64,000 nucleotides of DNA from Klebsiella michiganensis. Lineage in GTDB: Bacteria > Pseudomonadota > Gammaproteobacteria > Enterobacterales > Enterobacteriaceae. The position numbers and the translations under genes are program-made. The notes beneath the pieces were generated by a model. That model saw nothing but the letters and a program-made list of their open reading frames with translations. It was not told the DNA's origin and ran no database searches. This document shows positions 1 through 7,502 of the stretch, piece by piece; positions within the stretch are counted from its first letter, which is position 1, and each line of letters starts with the position of its first letter. The stretch is taken from assembly GCA_000963575.1 (NCBI GenBank), contig CP011077.1:620001-684000 (forward strand). The letters run 5' to 3'.

Positions 1-2
1 AG

Positions 3-494
3 AAGCTGGTTGACGAGAAAAACGGCCAGGTAGTTTCCGTGGGTAAAATTGCGGACATCTACGCCAACTGCGGTATCACCAAAAAAGTGAAGGCAACCGG
101 CCTGGATGCATTGTTCGACGCGACCATCAAAGAGATGAAAGAAGCCGGCGACGAGACTATCGTGTTCACCAACTTCGTAGACTTTGACTCCTCCTGGGGC
201 CATCGCCGCGACGTGGCAGGCTACGCGGGCGGCCTTGAGCTGTTCGACCGCCGCCTGCCGGAGCTAATGTCGCTGCTGAAAGAGGACGACATTCTGATCC
301 TCACCGCGGACCACGGCTGTGACCCGACCTGGCAAGGTACCGACCATACTCGCGAGCACATTCCGGTGCTGATTTACGGCCCGAAAGTGAAAGCCGGTTC
401 TCTCGGCCACCGCGAAACCTTCGCCGACATCGGCCAGACGGTAGCGAAGTACTTCGGTCTTTCCGACATGGACTACGGCAAAAACATGCTGTGA
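3..494 (+). CDS. deoB: Phosphopentomutase, C-terminal part (cut by window edge)
   Basis: Phosphopentomutase interconverts ribose (or deoxyribose) 1-phosphate and 5-phosphate in cytosolic nucleoside salvage. Only the C-terminal 163 residues are present; the reading frame is open from the left edge, so the in-frame ATG-like starts seen here are internal. The alkaline-phosphatase-superfamily metal motifs are visible: an aspartate-rich FVDFDSSWGHRRD stretch and the LTADHGCDPTW motif, followed by DHTREHIPVL. The match to recalled E. coli DeoB is close throughout. The stop is followed after 59 bases by deoD, the usual deo operon order (deoC, deoA, deoB, deoD). Confidence 0.97.
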   Translation, partial: KLVDEKNGQVVSVGKIADIYANCGITKKVKATGLDALFDATIKEMKEAGDETIVFTNFVDFDSSWGHRRDVAGYAGGLELFDRRLPELMSLLKEDDILILTADHGCDPTWQGTDHTREHIPVLIYGPKVKAGSLGHRETFADIGQTVAKYFGLSDMDYGKNML

Positions 495-501
495 TCCCTT
501 T

Positions 502-521
502 GGGCGGGCGTTTGCCCGCCC
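502..521 (+). other. Intercistronic hairpin between deoB and deoD
   Basis: A perfect 8-bp GC stem (GGGCGGGC / GCCCGCCC) with a 4-base loop starts 7 bases after the deoB stop. The T-rich stretch comes only about 10 bases later, so it is more likely an mRNA-stabilising or processing hairpin than a strong terminator. This is inference from structure only. Confidence 0.55.
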
Positions 522-553
522 GATTGCTAACTTTTTAAATCAAGGAATACACA

Positions 554-1273
554 ATGGCTACGCCACACATTAACGCAGAAATGGGCGATTTCGCTGACGT
601 AGTACTGATGCCGGGTGACCCGCTGCGCGCTAAGCACATCGCGGAAACCTTCCTGGAAGACGTGCGTGAAGTGAACAACGTGCGCGGCATGCTCGGTTTC
701 ACCGGGACTTATAAAGGCCGCAAGATCTCCGTTATGGGTCACGGCATGGGCATCCCATCCTGCTCCATCTACGCGAAAGAGCTGATCACCGACTTCGGCG
801 TGAAGAAAATCATTCGCGTGGGTTCCTGCGGCGCGGTTCGTGCAGACGTTAAGCTGCGCGACGTGGTTATCGGTATGGGCGCATGTACTGACTCTAAAGT
901 TAACCGTCTGCGCTTCAAGGATCACGACTTCGCGGCTATCGCGGACTTCGATATGGTTCGCAATGCGGTTGATGCGGCAAAAGCGCTGGGCGTTGACGCT
1001 CGCGTGGGCAACATCTTCTCTGCAGACCTGTTCTATACGCCAGATCCGTCCATGTTCGACGTGATGGAAAAATACGGCATTCTGGGTGTGGAAATGGAAG
1101 CCGCCGGCATCTACGGCGTTGCCGCTGAGTTCGGTGCAAAGGCGCTGACTATCTGCACCGTGTCTGACCACATCCGTACTCACGAGCAGACCACCGCCGC
1201 TGAGCGTCAGACCACCTTCAACGACATGATCAAAATTGCTCTGGAATCCGTCCTGCTGGGCGACAAAGAGTAA
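554..1273 (+). CDS. deoD: Purine-nucleoside phosphorylase DeoD-type
   Basis: Cytosolic hexameric purine nucleoside phosphorylase: it cleaves purine (deoxy)ribonucleosides with phosphate to the base and (deoxy)ribose 1-phosphate, which DeoB then converts. The product is 239 residues, the same length as E. coli DeoD. Family motifs are visible: MPGDPLRAKHIAE near the N terminus (phosphate-binding Gly and Arg), the RVGSCGAV segment near residue 87, the VEMEAAGIYG nucleoside-binding segment, and the SDH motif near residue 203. An AAGGAA ribosome site precedes the ATG. It is the last gene of the deo operon and is followed by a rho-independent terminator. Confidence 0.98.
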   Translation: MATPHINAEMGDFADVVLMPGDPLRAKHIAETFLEDVREVNNVRGMLGFTGTYKGRKISVMGHGMGIPSCSIYAKELITDFGVKKIIRVGSCGAVRADVKLRDVVIGMGACTDSKVNRLRFKDHDFAAIADFDMVRNAVDAAKALGVDARVGNIFSADLFYTPDPSMFDVMEKYGILGVEMEAAGIYGVAAEFGAKALTICTVSDHIRTHEQTTAAERQTTFNDMIKIALESVLLGDKE

Positions 1274-1290
1274 GTTTTTCTTCTCGTTTA

Positions 1291-1315
1291 AAAGGCGCCT
1301 GAGGGCGCCTTTTTT
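1291..1315 (+). terminator. Rho-independent terminator of the deo operon
   Basis: A 9-bp stem AAAGGCGCC / GGCGCCTTT with a TGAG loop runs straight into a T tract, 17 bases after the deoD stop. Confidence 0.9.
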
Positions 1316-1362
1316 ATGGCGAGTATCTATTCATTTTATTTCTCATCTTAAGTAAATAGCCT

Positions 1363-1638
1363 TTGTCCGACCACCCGCTCGAGCTAACGCCGGTCTACGA
1401 TATGCTGCCGATGGCGTGGGCACCGGGCAGTTCGGGCAATATGCGGGCAGGTTGCATTGAGATTAATATTGATGCCGACGTCCCCGGCGAAGCGTGGCTC
1501 GAGGTGCAGCCATGGGCGCAGCGCTATTGGTGCGAGCTTAGCCTTAATTTGATGCTGAGCGAGCCATTCCGGCAAATTGCGGCGGGAATGGCTGAGCAAG
1601 TAGGCCTGTTAAGCGAGCGGCTCAGGCGGCTGGCCTAA
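1363..1638 (+). pseudogene. yjjJ: Remnant of yjjJ (HipA-like kinase, hipH), C-terminal end only
   Basis: In E. coli the full-length HipA-like kinase gene yjjJ (about 440 codons) lies exactly here, between deoD and lplA and convergent with lplA. Only about 91 codons remain in this genome. They begin with a HipA-C-terminal-like stretch (HPLELTPVYDMLPMAW) and end with a helical tail overlapping the lplA stop by 4 bases. The catalytic core, DNA-binding part and original start are missing; the frame opens on a TTG with no ribosome site, directly behind the deoD terminator. I read it as a decaying deletion product rather than a working gene. Identity rests on synteny plus this motif, so it is probable, not certain. 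Confidence 0.72.
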
Positions 1639-2651
1639 CGTACCGCCTGAGCAATCCAGGCTGAGAGTTCCCGCAGTTCGGCTTCCTGTTCCGGGAAGCT
1701 GTAAATCAGCGTTTCACACTCCTGCTGCAGCAAAATACTGCGGTACAGGCAGCCTTTTAGCCGTGTGGCCAGCGCCTCAAGCGGGGCAGGGTTCAGGCTA
1801 TCGGTGAAGACCTGTGCCCGGGTGATATGGCCTTTCTCGACGTCAAAATGCAGCTCAACGCCACCCCAGCTAAAGCGGTTGTCCAGCAGATGTGTAAAGG
1901 CCGGAGCCTGACCAAAATTCCACTCCCAACTGCTCTGGCGGGCGAATGTATCGGCAAAACCCGGGAGGTCAGGCAGCGCTTCGGGAGAAATATGCTCTGC
2001 TTCAACGCGCTCGCCATAATGGGCGAAAAACGCTTCCGTTATCGCCTCGGCTATCTGCTCGTGGGTCAGCCCAGGCTTGATATCACTGAGATTAGCGACC
2101 CTGCCTCTCACCGAGGTAATGCCCTTAGCCTGCAGTTTTTTCGGATCGGGATTGAGGTAGTTGGCCAGGCGGCTAAGATCGGCATTCAGCAGCAGGGTGC
2201 CGTGGTGGAATCCACGATCCATGGTTTCGCGGTAGGCGGAGCCGGAAATTTTACGCGTTCCCTCGGCGGTTTCGACTTCAAGATCGTTGCGCCCGGAAGC
2301 GGTGGCATTAAGGCCAAGGCTTTCCAGCGCGTTCAGCACGATAGCCGTGGAAATGCTCTTGTCGTATTCCGGCTTGCCGGCCATAAACGTGAAGCAGGTA
2401 TTGCCGAGATCGTGGAACACCGCGCCACCGCCGCTGCTGCGCCTCGCCAGCCGGACGTTGTCCTGCTCCATACGCCCGGTATTACACTCCTTCCATGGAT
2501 TCTGGGCGCGGCCAATCACCACCGTATCCGCATTACGCCACAGAAACAGAACCCGCTGAGTGGCGGGCATCTGCCGAAAAATAGTCTCTTCAACGGCGAG
2601 GTTAAACCACGGGTCGTAAGAGTCAGAGATAAGCAAACGCAAAGTCGACAT
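1635..2651 (-). CDS. lplA: Lipoate-protein ligase A
   Basis: LplA activates free lipoate with ATP and attaches it to lipoyl domains of 2-oxoacid dehydrogenases and GcvH in the cytosol. The product is 338 residues, the E. coli length. The lipoate-binding motif RRSSGGGAVFHD spans residues 70-81, and the conserved catalytic lysine lies in the RKISGSAYR segment (about K134). The C-terminal accessory domain is present, with WEWNFGQAP near residue 240. I chose the ATG at 2651 because it gives the known family N terminus (MSTLRLLISDSYDPW); a TTG two codons upstream is less likely. Convergent with the yjjJ remnant. Confidence 0.97.
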   Translation of the reverse strand: MSTLRLLISDSYDPWFNLAVEETIFRQMPATQRVLFLWRNADTVVIGRAQNPWKECNTGRMEQDNVRLARRSSGGGAVFHDLGNTCFTFMAGKPEYDKSISTAIVLNALESLGLNATASGRNDLEVETAEGTRKISGSAYRETMDRGFHHGTLLLNADLSRLANYLNPDPKKLQAKGITSVRGRVANLSDIKPGLTHEQIAEAITEAFFAHYGERVEAEHISPEALPDLPGFADTFARQSSWEWNFGQAPAFTHLLDNRFSWGGVELHFDVEKGHITRAQVFTDSLNPAPLEALATRLKGCLYRSILLQQECETLIYSFPEQEAELRELSAWIAQAVR

Positions 2652-2725
2652 AAACAAGATCCTTGTCCCAGAAGAAGGGCATCATCTTACCATGCGGTCA
2701 GCGCGGCGAATTTACCGCGGGAGCT

Positions 2726-3361
2726 TTACCTGGTGTCGTCTTCTTCTTTGACCTTCGTATTGGCGGTCAGCAGGAAAGGCGATTGCTGCCAGCGGGTACG
2801 TTTGCCGTGCAGCAGCGTTCGGGTCAGCACAATACCGATAGCGACGGCGAGGAGCAGCATCAGGCGTAGAATATTGGTGGTGTTGTCCACCTGCTTGGCT
2901 TCGGTGGCAAGGGTGTGGGTATCCAGGGTGATGCGCAGGTAGCCGATAGGCCCGCTTTTATCGGTGATAGGCTCGACGATTTGCTGATTGAAGTAGCTGC
3001 CGGCTTTTTTGCCGTCCAACGCCAGGCGATCGCGAACCTCTATGTTTTCCCCCGCCCGCGCAATTTGGTCGCCTTCGCTGTCGTACACGGCGGCATCCAG
3101 AATACGGCTATCCTTAGTCAAAAGGTTAAGCACGGTTGAGATGCGTTTTTCATCCGGGTTCTCAGTTTTCATTACCGGAACCAGATTAAACGCGACCTGG
3201 CGGGAGAGAGTACGGGCCAGCTCTTCCAGTTGAACGTTTCGCGCCTGCTGACTGCCCCGGCTGAACCAGGATGCGCCCTGCATTAGCGCCACCAAAAGTG
3301 CGAGGCAGAACAGCACAATCACTGCGCGGTGGAGCCGAAATTTAAATTTTACCCGAACCAT
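2726..3361 (-). CDS. ytjB: Membrane protein YtjB (Smp)
   Basis: YtjB/Smp is an inner-membrane protein of unclear function encoded divergently from serB in enterobacteria. This 211-residue product has an N-terminal transmembrane helix (about residues 10-28, AVIVLFCLALLVALMQGA), a periplasmic domain of roughly 120 residues, and a second helix near residues 167-185 (ILRLMLLLAVAIGIVL), leaving a short basic tail. The start at 3361 gives the family N terminus (VKFKFRLHRAVIV); an in-frame extension of 31 residues upstream has no family counterpart and was dropped. Transcribed away from serB, and followed on the same strand by lplA. Confidence 0.92.
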   Translation of the reverse strand: MVRVKFKFRLHRAVIVLFCLALLVALMQGASWFSRGSQQARNVQLEELARTLSRQVAFNLVPVMKTENPDEKRISTVLNLLTKDSRILDAAVYDSEGDQIARAGENIEVRDRLALDGKKAGSYFNQQIVEPITDKSGPIGYLRITLDTHTLATEAKQVDNTTNILRLMLLLAVAIGIVLTRTLLHGKRTRWQQSPFLLTANTKVKEEDDTR

Positions 3362-3565
3362 GATGCACCTTTGGAAAATTGCGTACTTTAATGTTGCCAG
3401 AAGCAAGGCGGACAAGGTAGCCTCATGCGTTGTTTTTACCCGGATACCCTGCATCCTTCAAAGGGCAGAAGCTCAGGCTTTACGCCTGCGTGAGGAGAAT
3501 GATCCCTTGCCATCAGCCCGCTAACCGACTGCGAAAGGGTATGTTTACTTGATTCTGGAGCCGCA

Positions 3566-4543
3566 ATGCCAAACAGTTTGACCTGGTGCGATTTGCCTAA
3601 CGATGTTTCACTTTGGCCTGGGTTGCCGCTTTCCCTGAGCGGCGACGAAGTGATGCCGCTGGACTACCGCGCCGGCCGCAGTGGCTGGCTCCTGTACGGG
3701 CGTAGCCTGGATAAGCAATGCCTGACCAAATATCAGCGCAAGCTGGGTGCGGCGATGGTGATTGTGACCGCCTGGTGCGTGGAAGATTACCAGGTTATTC
3801 GCCTGGCCGGTTCTTTAACACCGCGCGCGACCAAGCTTGCCCATGAAGCCGGGCTGGACGTGGCGCCGCTGGGCAAGATCCCTCATTTAAAAACGCCTGG
3901 GCTGCTGGTCATGGACATGGACTCCACCGCCATTCAGATCGAGTGCATCGATGAGATTGCCAAACTGGCTGGAACCGGTGAAATGGTGGCCGAAGTCACC
4001 GAACGTGCAATGCGCGGCGAGCTGGACTTTACCGCCAGCCTGCGTCAGCGCGTGGCAACCCTGAAGGGTGCGGATGCTAATATTCTGCGCCAGGTTCGCG
4101 ATGAGCTACCGCTGATGCCGGGGCTAAAATCTCTGGTACAAAACCTGGATACGCTGGGCTGGAAAGTCGCGATTGCCTCAGGCGGGTTTACCTTCTTCGC
4201 CGAATACCTGCGCGATACATTGAATCTGACGGCGGTTGTCGCCAACGAACTCGAGATTTGCGACGGCAAGCTGACCGGCGAAGTGCTGGGGCAGATTGTA
4301 GATGCGAAGTTCAAAGCGGTCACCCTGAAGCGGCTGGCTGAAAAATATGAAATCCCCGCCGCGCAGACGGTTGCTATTGGCGACGGGGCCAATGACTTAC
4401 CAATGATCCATGCCGCAGGCCTGGGCATTGCCTATCATGCTAAGCCGAAGGTGAATGAGAAGAGTGAAGTCAGTATCCGTCATGCGGATCTGATGGGCGT
4501 GTTCTGTATTCTGTCCGGCAGCCTGATTCAGGAAGAACGTTAA
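3566..4543 (+). CDS. serB: Phosphoserine phosphatase
   Basis: SerB removes phosphate from L-phosphoserine, the last step of serine biosynthesis. The product is 325 residues (E. coli 322). The HAD-superfamily motifs are intact: DMDST at residues 117-121 (nucleophile and acid aspartates), SGG at 205-207, and GDGANDLP at 272-279 for magnesium binding. The N-terminal regulatory part (1-105) resembles the E. coli protein. It begins a probable serB-radA-nadR transcription unit; radA starts 14 bases after the stop. Confidence 0.98.
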   Translation: MPNSLTWCDLPNDVSLWPGLPLSLSGDEVMPLDYRAGRSGWLLYGRSLDKQCLTKYQRKLGAAMVIVTAWCVEDYQVIRLAGSLTPRATKLAHEAGLDVAPLGKIPHLKTPGLLVMDMDSTAIQIECIDEIAKLAGTGEMVAEVTERAMRGELDFTASLRQRVATLKGADANILRQVRDELPLMPGLKSLVQNLDTLGWKVAIASGGFTFFAEYLRDTLNLTAVVANELEICDGKLTGEVLGQIVDAKFKAVTLKRLAEKYEIPAAQTVAIGDGANDLPMIHAAGLGIAYHAKPKVNEKSEVSIRHADLMGVFCILSGSLIQEER

Positions 4544-4557
4544 CAAGAGGTATAAAG

Positions 4558-5940
4558 GTGGCGAAAGCTCCAAAACGCGCATTTGTTTGTAACGAGTGTG
4601 GTGCGGATTACCCGCGCTGGCAGGGGCAGTGCAGCGCCTGCCACGCGTGGAATACCATTACCGAAGTGCGCATCGCCGCTTCTCCACAGGTTGCCCGCAA
4701 CGAACGCCTTTCCGGCTATGCCGGAAGCGCGGGCGTCAGCCGGGTACAAAAGCTTTCGGACATCAGCCTCGAAGAGCTGCCGCGCTTCTCCACCGGTTTT
4801 AAAGAGTTCGACCGTGTGTTGGGCGGCGGTGTAGTACCGGGCAGTGCCATTCTGATTGGTGGTAACCCGGGGGCCGGGAAATCAACGCTGCTGCTGCAAA
4901 CGCTTTGCAAGCTGAGCGAACAAATGAAAACCCTGTACGTCACCGGTGAAGAGTCACTTCAGCAGGTGGCGATGCGCGCGCACCGCCTGGGCTTGCCGAC
5001 GCAAAACCTGAATATGCTGTCGGAAACCAGCATCGAGCAGATCTGTATGATCGCCGAGGAAGAACAGCCGAAGCTGATGGTGATCGACTCGATCCAGGTG
5101 ATGCACATGGCGGATGTACAGTCTTCGCCGGGCAGCGTGGCGCAGGTGCGTGAAACTGCAGCCTACCTGACGCGCTTTGCGAAGACGAAAGGCGTGGCAA
5201 TCGTGATGGTGGGGCACGTCACTAAAGACGGCTCTCTGGCGGGGCCAAAAGTCCTTGAGCACTGTATCGACTGTTCAGTCATGCTCGACGGTGATGCTGA
5301 TTCCCGTTTCCGCACTCTGCGCAGCCATAAAAACCGCTTTGGGGCGGTGAACGAGCTGGGTGTGTTCGCGATGACCGAGCAGGGGCTGCGCGAAGTCAGC
5401 AACCCGTCAGCTATCTTCCTGAGCCGGGGCGATGAAGTGACGCCGGGCAGCTCGGTGATGGTAGTCTGGGAAGGGACGCGCCCGCTGCTGGTTGAAATTC
5501 AGGCGCTGGTGGATCAGTCAATGATGTCCAATCCACGCCGCGTGGCCGTTGGCCTGGAGCAAAACCGTCTGGCGATTTTGCTGGCGGTACTGCACCGTCA
5601 CGGTGGCCTGCAGATGGCCGATCAGGACGTGTTTGTGAACGTGGTTGGTGGCGTGAAAGTGACCGAAACCAGTGCCGACCTGGCGCTGCTGTTAGCGATG
5701 GTTTCCAGCCTGCGCGACAGAGCCTTGCCGCAGGATTTAGTGGTGTTTGGTGAAGTCGGGCTGGCGGGTGAAATTCGCCCGGTACCCAGCGGCCAGGAGC
5801 GTATTTCCGAAGCGGCTAAACACGGCTTTAAGCGCGCGATTGTGCCGCAGGCCAACGTACCGAAAAAAGTTCCTGAAGGGATGCAGGTCTTCGGCGTGAA
5901 AAAACTTGCTGATGCGCTTTCTGTATTCGACGACTTATAA
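4558..5940 (+). CDS. radA: DNA repair/recombination protein RadA
   Basis: RadA is a RecA-related, DnaB-like motor that processes branched recombination intermediates. The 460-residue product starts with GTG, preceded by a weak purine-rich ribosome site; this start reproduces the family N terminus. Domains in order: a C4 zinc finger (C11, C14, C25, C28), a RecA-type ATPase with Walker A GNPGAGKST at 102-110, the RadA-specific KNRFG motif at 258-262, and a C-terminal Lon-protease-like domain (about 280-460, including DVFVNVVGGVKV and GEVGLAGEIRPV). Length and motifs match E. coli RadA. Confidence 0.98.
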   Translation: MAKAPKRAFVCNECGADYPRWQGQCSACHAWNTITEVRIAASPQVARNERLSGYAGSAGVSRVQKLSDISLEELPRFSTGFKEFDRVLGGGVVPGSAILIGGNPGAGKSTLLLQTLCKLSEQMKTLYVTGEESLQQVAMRAHRLGLPTQNLNMLSETSIEQICMIAEEEQPKLMVIDSIQVMHMADVQSSPGSVAQVRETAAYLTRFAKTKGVAIVMVGHVTKDGSLAGPKVLEHCIDCSVMLDGDADSRFRTLRSHKNRFGAVNELGVFAMTEQGLREVSNPSAIFLSRGDEVTPGSSVMVVWEGTRPLLVEIQALVDQSMMSNPRRVAVGLEQNRLAILLAVLHRHGGLQMADQDVFVNVVGGVKVTETSADLALLLAMVSSLRDRALPQDLVVFGEVGLAGEIRPVPSGQERISEAAKHGFKRAIVPQANVPKKVPEGMQVFGVKKLADALSVFDDL

Positions 5941-5986
5941 TTGAGTAACTTGCGGGAACCGTTCCCGCTCCGGCAGGAGGCAGCGC

Positions 5987-7219
5987 GTGTCGTCATTCGA
6001 CTATATTAAAACGGCTATTCGTCAGCAGGGCTGTACTTTACAGCAGGTGGCGGACGCCAGCGGCATGACTAAAGGCTACCTGAGCCAGTTACTGAACGCG
6101 AAAATCAAAAGCCCAAGCGCGCAGAAGCTTGAAGCGCTGCACCGTTTCCTTGGGCTGGAATTTCCGCGTCGTGAAAAGAAAGTCGGCGTGGTGTTCGGCA
6201 AGTTTTATCCGCTGCATACCGGGCATATCTACTTGATCCAGCGCGCCTGTAGCCAGGTGGACGAGCTGCATATCATCATGGGCTACGATGAGCCCCGTGA
6301 CCGCGCGTTATTCGACGATAGCGCGATGTCCCAGCAACCAACCACCGGAGACCGCCTGCGTTGGCTGCTGCAGACCTTCAAGTACCAGAAGAATATCCGC
6401 ATCCACTCCTTTAATGAGGAGGGGATGGAGCCTTATCCGCACGGCTGGGACGTCTGGAGCCGGGGGATTAAGGCGTTTATGGACAGCAAAGGTATTTCCC
6501 CTGACCGGATCTACACCTCGGAAGAAGGGGACGCCGCGAAGTTCACTGAGCACCTCGGGATCGAAACGGTGGTTGTCGATCCGAAGCGAACCTTCATGAA
6601 CATCAGCGGCACCCAAATCCGTGAAAACCCGTTCCGCTACTGGGAATACATTCCTACCGAGGTAAAACCGTTCTTCGTGCGCACGGTGGCAATACTCGGG
6701 GGTGAGTCGAGCGGCAAATCCTGGATGGTGAACAAGCTCGCCAACATCTTCAACACCACCAGTGCCTGGGAGTACGGGCGGGATTACGTCTTTTCTCATC
6801 TTGGCGGGGACGAAATGGCGCTGCAGTATTCTGACTACGACAAAATTGCCATCGGCCACGCGCAGTACGTCGACTTTGCGGTGAAGTACGCCAATAAAGT
6901 GGCGTTTATCGACACCGACTTTGTGACCACTCAGGCATTCTGCAAGAAATATGAAGGCCGGGAGCACCCGTTTGTACAGGCGCTGATCGACGAATACCGA
7001 TTTGACCTGGTTATTTTGCTGGAAAACAATACGCCGTGGGTGGCGGACGGTTTACGCAGCCTCGGCAGCGACGTGGACAGAAAATCGTTCCAGAACCTGC
7101 TGGTGGAGATGCTCACGGAGAACAACATCGAGTTTATTCACGTTGAGGAGTCAGACTATGACTCACGTTTCTTGCGCTGCGTGGATCTGGTGAAAGAGAT
7201 GATGGGCGAGCAGCGATAA
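5987..7219 (+). CDS. nadR: Trifunctional NAD regulator/NMN adenylyltransferase/ribosylnicotinamide kinase
   Basis: NadR represses NAD-synthesis genes and also has weak NMN adenylyltransferase and ribosylnicotinamide kinase activities. The 410-residue product (GTG start behind a CAGGAGG site) has three parts: an N-terminal helix-turn-helix (about 15-40), a nucleotidyltransferase domain with GKFYPLHTGH at 71-80 and ISGTQIRENP at 206-215, and a kinase domain with P-loop GGESSGKS at 238-245. The residue after the P-loop serine is Trp246, where I recall Thr in E. coli; the residues that contact phosphate and magnesium are kept. Last gene of the serB-radA-nadR run, convergent with ettA. Confidence 0.98.
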   Translation: MSSFDYIKTAIRQQGCTLQQVADASGMTKGYLSQLLNAKIKSPSAQKLEALHRFLGLEFPRREKKVGVVFGKFYPLHTGHIYLIQRACSQVDELHIIMGYDEPRDRALFDDSAMSQQPTTGDRLRWLLQTFKYQKNIRIHSFNEEGMEPYPHGWDVWSRGIKAFMDSKGISPDRIYTSEEGDAAKFTEHLGIETVVVDPKRTFMNISGTQIRENPFRYWEYIPTEVKPFFVRTVAILGGESSGKSWMVNKLANIFNTTSAWEYGRDYVFSHLGGDEMALQYSDYDKIAIGHAQYVDFAVKYANKVAFIDTDFVTTQAFCKKYEGREHPFVQALIDEYRFDLVILLENNTPWVADGLRSLGSDVDRKSFQNLLVEMLTENNIEFIHVEESDYDSRFLRCVDLVKEMMGEQR

Positions 7220-7251
7220 AGAATGGGCTGTGGGGCTTGATGCCCTCAGTC

Positions 7252-7398
7252 CTGTGCTCTCGTTTGAGGCTGTCGATTAGTCTCGAATTCCTACGGTTAT
7301 GCAGGAGTGGTTTTGATTCCGTTCACTCGTACATTTGTTACCCCTGCATGTTCAGAGCACAGTGACTGCATATAAAACAGGGCTGGAAGTGAACGGAA
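7252..7398. other. Interleaved inverted repeats between nadR and ettA
   Basis: The gene-free stretch between the convergent genes contains three perfect inverted repeats: 9 bp (CTGTGCTCT 7252-7260 with 7354-7362), 7 bp (ATGCAGG 7299-7305 with 7343-7349) and 11 bp (TTCCGTTCACT 7317-7327 with 7388-7398). The first two nest; the third starts inside their loop and pairs outside, the topology of a pseudoknot. I recognise no known RNA or mobile element. It could be a structured RNA, a relic of an inserted element, or chance. Confidence 0.4.
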
Positions 7399-7474
7399 CC
7401 TCTGCCGGGCCTGGCATAATTTCGGGTATTTGTAATTAAGAAACGGCTCCCATGAAGAGGGTGCCAGGCATAAA

Positions 7475-7497
7475 AAAGGCACCGTGAAGGTGCCTTT
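7475..7497 (-). terminator. Terminator downstream of ettA
   Basis: Reading the minus strand, a 9-10 bp stem (AAAGGCACC pairing with GGTGCCTTT) with a short loop is followed by a T run, starting a few bases after the ettA stop. Confidence 0.85.
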
Positions 7498-7502
7498 CGC
7501 AT

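Noticed and set aside
1827..2942. 371-codon open frame antisense to lplA
   Set aside because: lplA on the other strand has all catalytic motifs; this frame has none and runs into ytjB.
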